Source: Cordilura impudica
Taxonomy: Eukaryota; Arthropoda; Insecta; Diptera; Scathophagidae
Length of the DNA stretch: 64,000 nt
Assembly (NCBI GenBank): GCA_963682025.1
Contig: OY821521.1
Coordinates: forward strand, 167,966,209-168,030,208
Direction: 5' to 3'
Part shown: one piece after another, positions 55,371 through 64,000 of the stretch
Numbering within the stretch: the first letter of the stretch is position 1
Layout of the letters: each line of letters opens with the position of its first letter
Translations under genes and position numbers: made by a program
Notes under the pieces: generated by a model
What the model saw: only the letters and a program-made list of their open reading frames with translations
Database searches by the model: none
What the model was told of the DNA's origin: nothing

Positions 55371-57540
55371 ATTAAAATATCTTCTCTTTCTCTTTTTTTT
55401 ATATATATTTACGCTGATCCCTGACTCACTGACTGACTGACTGATTCTATAACGCTGAAATAATACACATAGCACTCCCTACAAAGCTATGCGAAATACA
55501 CAAACAAAATTTAATCTTTCTCATTTTATACAAACCCGCACACAATTTTCTCTCTTTTATGTTACCAACCAGTGCTGCTAATAAAATCTTCTGAAAGTCG
55601 ACAATTTTGGAAAATAAATCGCCAAAATCGTCATTTTTAAAACAAGAAATTGTCAAGAAAATAAAAATAAAACTCGACATAATATTACAAAAGGAAACAA
55701 TCAAATTTATTTATATCATTCATATTACGAATATTATTACAGCATTGGTTATTTCTAATGTATTAGTGGTGAAATTCCAACGAAAAAAATTTAACACACA
55801 AATCAACTAAATAAATTTATTGACATGTATCTATAGCTGAAACATATAATATAGATTTAAAGTATCGCCGTAATTGAAACTTAAATCTTAAATAGAGATG
55901 CTATTCAAGGTATTTCCGTTTTGAAACGACTTGACCCAGAATTAAATCTATACATTCTTTGTAATTTCCATTTACACTGAACAAAAACTATCAATTTTCG
56001 ATAAACAACCCATTAATTGGTAACCCTTGAAATCGTAATTTTTATACTACTGATAATTTTAAATCTTCAATCATCATTTTTACAAATTTAACAAATCATT
56101 TTAACAAATTGAAAAATATAATAAGTTGTCAAAATTGGCAAAATTGCAAAATCGTCGAAATTACAATAAGTTGTCAAAATTGGCTACACTTACTAAACTT
56201 ATTCGTTTGTCTGTTTTGTTTTTCATCTCAAAATTGTTTTGTATTGTTAAGAGTACTTTCGCTCAGTTCATTGATGGCCAGCACTTACCAAAGAGCATGC
56301 TTTTTTTGATAAATATTTGAGAAAAAAGAGATCTTCAATGTAGATTTTGTTGTTGTCCAACGTATGATTTCGTTTATAGCTCTGTATTGAAAAGCCTTTG
56401 AAAAAATAGTGCAATATTAAGTTTAAAATTTAAATTATTGTAACTTTGCATAATTAAATTACATTGTAATTTTAGAAGAGAGGTGGGAAAATATTTTTTT
56501 TTCACTCATAATATTAATTTTTGCATAATATGTTTTTAAAAAAATTTGAACAAACATAAATTACGTAAAAAGGTATATTTAAGATTTTAATTTGAATAAT
56601 TTATTGAAATTATCATGGAAGAATTAAAAGCGATTTTTTTTAAAGTAAAACTAATACGCTCGCATTTTTTAATTTTTCTTTTTTGGATTTATAGATAACT
56701 TTGCAAAAAATATAGTTCTCTTCTTTTTCAGTTTACATGTATGATGAAATATGAAATATTTTTTTCTTTTTTGTGTAGGTGTATTGGTGTTTGCATTTCC
56801 TTAAGGGGTGGTATGGTAGGTTTTAAAACCTTTCTTTGCATTTCTCTTCCTGAATGCACAACATGTCGAGAGTGTTGTGTCAAAATTTTAAGTAAATCAG
56901 AGCAAAACTTAAAAAGATACAGCGTTTCCAGCGACCGGACGGTATATAGTATACAAATCAGTTTTTAAAAAACTTTACACCGATTTTCTCGCAAATAAAT
57001 GTTCGAAGTCCGTGAACATCTTCTTGACCGATTCTTTTGAAATTTTAGACACTATATCTACACAAAAATCATCAGGTAACCACGAAGTTTTTTTTTTAAT
57101 TCCATTTTCTTCCCCATTTTTTAACAACAAATTCCCGAAATTGTATAGCAAAAATCGTTTTTCACTTCAAAATGCTGCAAAAAAAAAAAATTGCAAAATT
57201 CTTCGTCACTACTTCAGGAAACATGTCACCTTTTAAACGCATTTAAATTTTTTTTTTCACATGGTCCGGTAATGAGTTATGATGTTCACCGCAAAACAAC
57301 AACGCCTCCGGATATTGGCTGTCACGGACTTATTTATTAAAGTTTTAGTTGAAAATTTTTTCAAAGATACTTTAAATGTTATGCTATAACGTGTATTCAT
57401 GTCTTCAAAAAAGAATTATGCAATTAATTATTATTATTAACTTTTAAAACCTTTAAACCCTCCCCCCCCCCCCACCCCTTAAGAAACTTTTAGGAACCTT
57501 GCTCTAAAACGTTTTTTTCCTATGCTATTCTATTTTTTCT
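55371..57540. other. AT-rich, mostly unique-looking stretch
   Basis: Contains an ACTG tetranucleotide run (55,423-55,443), a 19-bp direct repeat ATAAGTTGTCAAAATTGGC (56,121 and 56,167), and a C-run at 57,462-57,475. Short frames near 56,740-57,236 lack recognisable motifs. Confidence 0.35.
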
Positions 57541-57645
57541 ACAATAAAATGGAGTTCGGTTATAACGAACTCAGCGGGACCGGCCAAATTAGTTCGTTAT
57601 AGACTAAGTTCGTCATAACCGTAGTATTTTTTGTTTGTTTTGTCC
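57541..57645. repeat. Possible pogo/Tigger-like terminal remnant
   Basis: GAGTTCGGTTATAACGAACT (57,552) is followed by AGTTCGTTATAGACTAAGTT and CGTCATAACCG. TTCGTTATA words in both orientations resemble ends of pogo-type elements. No partner end or transposase found, so this is tentative. Confidence 0.25.
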
Positions 57646-58337
57646 GAAAGGTTTAAAAACTTTTTTTAGTTGAATAAGTTTACTTATTTTGATGCAGTTT
57701 AAAAAGTTATAAAACATAAATTAAATTATAATTTAATATTAATTATTAAATTATTAAGACTAAAATTACCGAGTTTCTATCAAAATAAAATATTTTTTTA
57801 AAATCATATAATATTAAAACCTTCTATGTATAGAAGCAAAAAATATAAAACAAAGGTCGGCTACTGGCAAACTTATGCGAAAATATACATAAAAGGACCT
57901 TTTACAAAACTTCATTTGAAAATCGAAGTTTTTGGTTTGTATTTTTTACAACTGTTTTCCGATTTTATTTTTTTTTTTTTTTAATTTTAAAAACATTAAA
58001 ATTATTTTTTTTTAAATATATAAAATATAGGAAAATTTTGAAATGGGAAAAAAATTTGTTTGTTAAAGTCAAAATATACGGGCGCCTAGGCGCCACATAA
58101 TCCACTAGTTCTTAGATATTTTGTGAATAATTCTTAGGACTTCTGTTACATTTCTTCATACCGAAAAATTTAAAGAGTTTCTGAGAAATTTTTTCATATC
58201 AAAAAAAAAATTTGTTTATATAGAAAATTCTTATATATTTTGAGATAATTTCTCAAGCAGAAAAATTTTGAGATATTTTAGTATATTTTTCTATATAGCG
58301 ATTAATTTTTATACATTTTTAGACACTTACCCATAAA
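57646..58337. other. AT-rich stretch, minisatellite-like at the right
   Basis: Nothing recognised up to about 58,110; then words of the 38-bp minisatellite. Confidence 0.3.
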
Positions 58338-58745
58338 TAACAAGTAGGAAATTGTTATTTTGTTTCTATACGATACCCTATACCATGATCCAACTCATTG
58401 GATATAGAAAATAAGCATAAACCAAATTTGAGTGTCATTGTTATTAATTTTTTTGGCTGCAGATTAGAAAAAGTTCATATCGGGTGCTATATTTATATGG
58501 GGACTAGTTCGAAAAATGGACCGATCCTGACCATTTTTGCTAAGGTCACTTATTTATTTCAAAAACACATATACACAAAATTTGAGAAAAATCTGTGTAA
58601 TATTTTTGGTTTTCATAGATTTAAGTGAAGATCGGGAAGCAGCTCTATATGGGGCCTTTGACTAAGAATTGTCCTATTGGCATTTTTTTTTTTTTTTGAC
58701 TACTGATTAATGGATACAATAAACACATACAACCCCAATTTGACT
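58338..58745 (-). repeat. DINE-1-like element, 3' half
   Basis: Reverse copy starting at the terminal AACAAGTA and the inverse of the GGTATAGGGTATCG block, through TTTTTGGCTGCAGA and GAAGATCGGGAAGCAGC. The hairpin is decayed and the 5' half is missing. Confidence 0.6.
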
Positions 58746-58797
58746 AAAATTCTGAGACATTCTGAGAGATTTTTCCATATATAGAAAGAATTAAGAA

Positions 58798-59552
58798 AAT
58801 TGTAGCGGTGTAGACCGGCCATACGATACCCTAGATCATGGGGTTTAGAGAAGCCGTCATGGGTCCAACTAATTGGATATATAAAATAAGCATAAACCAA
58901 ATTTGAGAGACATTGCTATTAATTTTTTTGCCCGCAGATATGAAAAAATAGATATCAGATGGGACTAGGTCAAAAAATGGACTGATCCTGACCATATTTG
59001 GTATGTTGACTTATTTTCTGCAAAAATATATACAAACCAAATTTGAGAAAATCTGTGAAGTATTTTTACTTTTTTTTTTTTTTTTTGTTAGATTTAAATA
59101 AAGATGGGGAAGCAGTTTTATATGGGAGCTATGACTAATAGTTGTCCTACTGGGTCTATTTTTGTACTACTGATTCATATATGTAATAAGCACATCCAAA
59201 TAAAATTTTTGGGCGATCTTAATGATCATTTGGGTTTTATAGCGATTTAAGTCGATCTCATAGGGGTCATTTGTATGGGGACTAGATCTGAACGCGCACT
59301 GATTTTTACCATTTTCAACAGCATTAGTCCTATGACTGATAGAAACTAATTTACTAAATTTCATGAAAATATATTCATATTTGTTACATACAGTTTGATT
59401 ACACACAGACGGACGGATAGACAGAAGGACGGACGGACGGACTCAGAAAGCAATTATGAATCGATCAGTATAATAAAAGGTGGGTCTAGGTTTGTTGTAG
59501 TTACAAATATCAACACAAACTTATTATAGCCTGTCACATAGGTGGTATAAAA
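58798..59552 (-). repeat. DINE-1-like element, nearly full length, diverged
   Basis: Reverse copy from a diverged 3' hairpin (GGTGTAGACCGGCC at 58,806) to the head GGTGGTATAA (59,541-59,550). Contains the ACGGACGGACGGAC tract at 59,409-59,441. Confidence 0.65.
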
Positions 59553-59582
59553 ATGCTCAGATATTTAATTTTAATTAAATTA

Positions 59583-60410
59583 ATTATTTATTTGAAGAAT
59601 GCAGTACAACAAGAAATAGATCTTATTAAAATTACAGTACTGGGGAGATAAAGTTAAGACAGAAGGTGTTATTTAATTTAACATAAAATTAAAAAGCATA
59701 ATATTATATGACATAATTAAAGAATAATTTTAATAATTTTTAGTTTTTTAAAAAAATAATTTTGTTCAAAATTGATAGGTAGTTACACATAAATATTTAT
59801 TTTAAATAAATGAAAAAAAAAAAAAATTTTTTTTAAATGAGAAAGAAAAAAAAATTTAAGTGCAACACAAAAAATTAAGTTAATCAAAGTGGCGAAATAT
59901 TGCTGTTTTAAAGAGCTTTGCATTGCTAATGGTTTCTATATTATGAGGTAGTTGGTTCCAAAGTTTTATAGTTTCCACAAAAAAATGTCTTTCAGGAATT
60001 TGTTTTTGATACCGAATTAAGTTTATTTTATTCCCTCTTTTAGATCGGGAAAATTGTAGCCTTTTGTAAAGATAATCTGGCTGCTTTGTGTTAACTATTT
60101 TGTGCAGAGATATGAGAGTTCGGCATTTTAGCAGATTTTCAAATGAAACATTGTTTATACGCTTTGAAAACTTCGAGATTTCGTCAAATCTTCTACGTCC
60201 AAATATCTGGCAACATTGTTATAAGTTACTTTTAGCTTTTGTTTGCTTATTGAATCACAACTGGCAAATAGCTCACATCCATATAGAATTGTCGGCAGTA
60301 TATAGGTTTTGGCAAGGAGCATGCGAATATTTAATGGTGTAAAATATTGAGTCATCCACAGAGTTCTTAGCATACCATGCGTTTTACCACAGGCAGCAGT
60401 TATGTTTTTT
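59583..60410 (-). pseudogene. CR1 retrotransposon 3' fragment (second copy)
   Basis: The minus strand encodes GKTHGMLRTLWMTQYFTPLN, LYGCELFASCDSISKQKL and, nearer the end, LWNQLPHNIETISNAKLFKT, parallel to the thumb and C-terminus of the CR1 at 44,190-44,690. It then has a 3' tail with CTTGTTGTAC and CAAATAAATAATTA at about 59,583-59,620. Truncated 5' at about 60,410, where minisatellite text begins. Frameshifts and stops are present. Confidence 0.75.
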
Positions 60411-61754
60411 GTCCGAAACCAGAAATATTTTCTGACATTTTTATTTTGTGACATTTTGATGGTTGGATATTTTTCTTAGATATTTTTTTATAATTAAAAT
60501 TTTTAGACATTTAAAAATTTTTCTTATTTTATTTTATTTTTCTTTTTTCTTTGACTTTTTTAATATCATCAAATTCCTTCTGTTAAATTTAGCTAGGATC
60601 TAATCAAACGCAATAAAATAATGTCTAAGCTTTTAAAAATATTTATACCAAAAAAAGTTTGTATCGAAAATAGAACTTATTTAAACTTTAGATTATATAA
60701 TTAATTTTTATTGGTTTTTGGGGAAAAGAATTTTCACACAGAAAAATTATCAGCATTCTGCGATATTTTCCATATTTTCCCCGTCGAATTATAAGCAATT
60801 TTATTTTTTTATTTATTTTCTTCAATTTCTTCTACTAAATTTTGCTAGGTTTTAATTAAACGCAATAGAATAATGCTTAAGCTTTTAAAGTTATTTATAG
60901 CAAAAGGATTTGAGTTGTGAATAGAACTAATTTAAACTTTTAGTTTTTTTCCCCCTTTTAACAACAATACAAAATTTAAATAATTTACAAACAATTTGTG
61001 AGTTTTCTGTTTAAAATTTTATTTATACGTTTCTAATTGAAGTTAAGATAATTAAATATTTTTTGGGATTTTTCTATGTTTTTTATTAATTACTACAAGC
61101 AGCATACATAACAAATTAATTCGAAATCTTTTTAATGAGTTTTTTTTATTTTAGTTTTAGATAATGATAAGAAAGTTTTGAACGTGTTAGCTTAAATTGA
61201 TTTTTGTTCAACTTTTTCTATTTAAGGTACATAGATAGGCGTGTAGGTAGTTAAGAGAGCTTAGCTGAAGTCTTCACAAAAGTTAGCAAAAGTTTTGTAT
61301 GACCTATTTTAATAATAGTGATATTAATGACTTACATTAAAATACGTGATTAGGTTCAATCTATAGTTTATCCATTATGATGAAGATGTAGACTAAAAAA
61401 ACCTTAAACTAGAATTAGTTAAAAATTCGAATTAGTTAAAAAATTTATTTAAGTTTTTTAGATAATAAAGAAAATTTTCAATAATAATTATTTAACCAAG
61501 ATTTAGGGATTTTTCTTTTTTAATTTTTACAAATTTTTCATGAAATAAACAAAAAACAACACACTGTACAACAGGCATTGTTGGGAGGGGTGAGAAATTT
61601 CAAGTCAGAGTGAAAGTATTAGGTAAGTATTAGTAAAACCTCAAAAGGCTTTGGCGTACTCAGGCCATTTTCCGACAATTGAACTTTTTTAAATTTTAAT
61701 ACCATTTATATTTGAAGTTTACATTTGTTCCCTTTTGATCAGTATTTATTATTA
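60411..61754. other. AT-rich stretch with an old tandem duplication
   Basis: 60,565-60,720 and 60,820-60,955 share CTTCT..TAAATTT..GCTAGG, AAACGCAATA(A/G)AATAATG, TAAGCTTTTAAA and AATAGAACT in the same order, offset about 250 bp. Otherwise nothing recognised. Confidence 0.4.
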
Positions 61755-62121
61755 GTAGTAGATTCCAGCCCTCGAAAATCGAGCGCAAATTCTAGGAAAT
61801 TATATTTTTTCATTAAATAAATACCCTAAAGGTATGCTAATCAATTATAGCCAATTCACAAATCAACACAAAAAACAAACTCATTTTTATTACAAACACA
61901 TTAACAAATTTAATAGCATTGTATAATTTTATGTATGAGTTAGTAGCAACTTTAAATGCAATTTATTCACAATAAAGGAAAAAATTAAAAAAAAACTGTA
62001 AATCTGCAAAACGGCTAAAAAGAACTACCTTTCGAATAATGTACGTTTGGTCAAAATCGGGATAAAACGGTAGAACAAAACATCAGTCGCAAGAAATCAC
62101 CTAGCCTATTTATATTATAGA
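61755..62121 (-). mobile_element. R2 non-autonomous Helitron (367 bp, decayed end)
   Basis: Colinear with 51,832-52,206. The CTAG end has become GTAG; the TATTATAGA end is intact and followed by T. Confidence 0.7.
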
Positions 62122-62149
62122 TATTTATTATAATTTACTGGTATATCAA

Positions 62150-62560
62150 GTCGTGTTTCGCTACGACTTCCGGAACTTATTGACATTTATATTTTAATAA
62201 TGAATTTTTCCTACGAAATTTGTATTGTGCGCCTAAAACATTTTATTTAATCTATTTTATATATCGTTTTTAATTCAATGTTGTTGATATACAATATATT
62301 TTGTTTTTTCATTCGCGCAAATATTATTAAATTTTTCGGCTATGAGAAAAAATATGGATTTTTCCAAAATAAATCCGGCAACACTTAACGATTGATCTTG
62401 AATTTAAAATATCTTTTGTCAGTTCTTTATTTGCGATTTTTGATTTTGGCGATTTTTGATTTTCCCGATTTTTGATTTCGAAGATTTTTATTTTTGGCGA
62501 TTTTCGATTTTCAAATTTCGCGATTCTGCCCACATTTTTCACGATTTCCCACCACGTAAC
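62150..62560 (-). repeat. R6 fragment with short-word array
   Basis: Shares the CGTGTTTCGCTACG hairpin region, AATTTGTATTGTGCG, AAATAAATCCGGCAACAC and the GCGATTTTTGATTTTGG array with 46,298-46,830. Tandem 142-bp units and the head are absent. Confidence 0.55.
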
Positions 62561-63057
62561 GTAAATAACAGTTTTTCAGAAAATTTAAACTCGAAAACTC
62601 CTCAAGAGTCAACGGAAACATATACTGCTATATACCAATAGATTCGCATTGAAGTGTTCTTTCAGAATTTATGTTGATCATAAAAAACGGTCCCAACTCC
62701 ACAGTTAAGAATTATTTTTCAACGAAGAAATAAAAAATAAAAAAAATGAAAACTCTTAAAATGAGAGTTTTGAGGAGTTTTATTTTTTCCGTCTAAAATA
62801 AAACGTATTTTTTACAGTCTCTTTTTTATTGAGTCTATCTGATTATAATGTGTGCAGTAATTTATTTAATTTAACGAATTTAATTTTTTCCAAATTTTCT
62901 GCGGAAAGATTTGAACTCAAATCGCTCAACACCATGCTTAAGTGGGTTGCAGGAATTAACCGTATCTATATTTTTTTTTCTCTTTTTTTAATTAATAAAT
63001 ATTAGCTTGTACACTCTTTTTGGGTTCAAAATTTTTTTTTTACATAAATGAAATAAA
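62561..63057. other. Unassigned stretch
   Basis: A weak inverted repeat AAAACTCCTCAA (62,593) / TTGAGGAGTTTT (62,769); nothing else recognised. Confidence 0.3.
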
Positions 63058-63496
63058 TCTGTAATATCAATAGGCAAGACGATTTCTTGTGACCTATGTA
63101 AGTATGTCAGTTTTAATTCTATTTTGACCAAACACCCCTCATTTGAAATATATTTCTTTTTAGCTCTTCACTAGATTTACAGATTTTTACACTTTTTAAA
63201 ATTTTTTTGGAGTAAGATGCATTTAAAGTTGCTACTAACACATACATAAAATTATACAATGCTGTGTGTGTGTTTATTAAATTTTTTTAATGTGTTTGTA
63301 AAAAGCCCTCTGTATAATTTTGGACATAAACATAAATAGTTTTGGACATAAACCAATAACGACAATAAAAAGTGTTGAATTGTGAATTGGTTAAAATTGA
63401 CTGGCATACCTTTAGGGTCTTATAAAATAATTTATTAAATGAAAAAATAAAATTCCTAGAATTTGCACTTGAATTTCGAGGGCTGGCATCTGCTAG
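63058..63496 (+). mobile_element. R2 non-autonomous Helitron (439 bp)
   Basis: TCTGTAATATCAATAGGCAAG at the left, GGCTGGCATCTGCTAG at the right, A before and T after, AATTTCGAG palindrome near the end. Confidence 0.75.
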
Positions 63497-63780
63497 TATT
63501 AATAATAACGATACTTAAAATGTTGAAAAAGATGATGATTTAAAAAAAAATCTATTACAAACTTTATATTAATTGAATTTTTCAGCTTTAAGTTAAAATA
63601 TCAAGTTAATTTCTGTGATGTGTAATTTTACACGCTTATAATAATTACATTATATACCATTTATTTAGTATAACTTGGTCAAGGAAATACTTGAAGTTAT
63701 TTTTGGGAAATTTCCCAAAGACTAAAAATTTTTTTTTTTTAGATTAAATTGAAAGATCCATTTTAATTATACTTTCTTTT
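63497..63780. other. AT-rich spacer
   Basis: No feature recognised. Confidence 0.3.
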
Positions 63781-64000
63781 CAATGGTGCGTGGTAGAGAA
63801 GAAGAAAGCATATAATTCAAAAATGCATAACTACACTGTATTCTTAATCGGACGGGTTTCTGGCATTTCAGCCTTCATCAGCGATTTATTGAACATTGTA
63901 ATAATTGTTATATTATAATTGAATAGATTGTCTCTATATGAAAATTTTTCTACTTAGGGCGGCCGTGAGGTTTGAACCTGAACCTTCACATACACTCGTA
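63781..64000 (-). repeat. SINE-like repeat, cut by the window edge (empty Helitron site)
   Basis: Colinear with 5,471-5,585 plus 5,960-6,060. It is uninterrupted at about 63,893 where the other copy carries a Helitron. Exact B-box-like GGTTCAAACC on the minus strand at about 63,968-63,977. Confidence 0.6.

Noticed and set aside
55567..55600. CAGTGCTGCTAATAAAAT as a hAT terminus
   Set aside because: No inverted partner or 8-bp duplication found within reach.
57462..57475. C-run as part of a G-quadruplex or telomeric repeat
   Set aside because: A single homopolymer-like run with no further spaced runs; no telomere-like repeat unit.

Overview
This window reads as repeat-dominated, very AT-rich DNA from a higher fly (Brachycera, plausibly a calyptrate such as a blowfly or muscid). 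That placement rests on recognised element families: DINE-1/INE-type Helitron relatives, Jockey, CR1 and LOA non-LTR retrotransposons, a rosa-like DD41D mariner, hAT elements and a Foldback-like element. The species is inferred, not shown. I see no bacterial or viral genome, CRISPR array, rRNA or tRNA gene. No complete host protein-coding gene is visible.

Layout. 1-1,012: INE-type repeat with a low-complexity core. 2,985-4,942: a long-inverted-repeat element (called R1 here) holding a Harbinger-like insert with a MADF-domain remnant. 5,471-6,125: SINE-like repeat split by a small Helitron. 8,300-16,585: a decayed Helitron helicase gene on the minus strand, interrupted by a DINE element and by a Jockey retrotransposon. 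The Jockey is itself split by a hAT transposon, which contains a smaller hAT-like element. 16,596-21,115: Helitron-type repeats with 142-bp tandem units. 21,116-24,091: a second R1 copy split by a Foldback-like element with a 9-bp target duplication. 24,204-26,590: an unclassified DNA transposon with about 345-bp inverted repeats and a transposase-like pseudogene. 26,988-30,499: a 2.5-kb INE element, a second Foldback copy and a Helitron. 30,841-31,556: a possible host 5' UTR exon and core promoter on the minus strand. 32,240-36,722: a hAT containing a Helitron with two 5' ends, inside DINE fragments. 38,356-46,197: a third R1 copy carrying a deleted LOA retrotransposon and a CR1 retrotransposon, with an intact DD41D mariner nested in the CR1. 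46,285-51,095: Helitron and INE repeats plus a 230-bp MITE. 51,100-55,370: a degenerate minisatellite of about 38-bp period. 55,371-64,000: sparse unique-looking DNA, DINE copies, a second CR1 fragment, Helitron and SINE copies.

The elements do not form a pathway. The window is best read as an insertion record. Several insertions can be proved because another copy in the same window shows the empty site or because exact target duplications flank them: Helitron 5,586-5,959, Foldback 21,280-23,207, Harbinger-like 3,778-4,250, MITE 49,680-49,909, and hATs 11,296-14,890 and 33,099-35,658. The only long uninterrupted coding sequence is the 361-codon mariner transposase at 44,820-45,905. Host sequence, if present, is probably intronic or intergenic DNA of a gene on the minus strand (candidate first exon near 31.5 kb, weaker candidate last exon near 19.4 kb).
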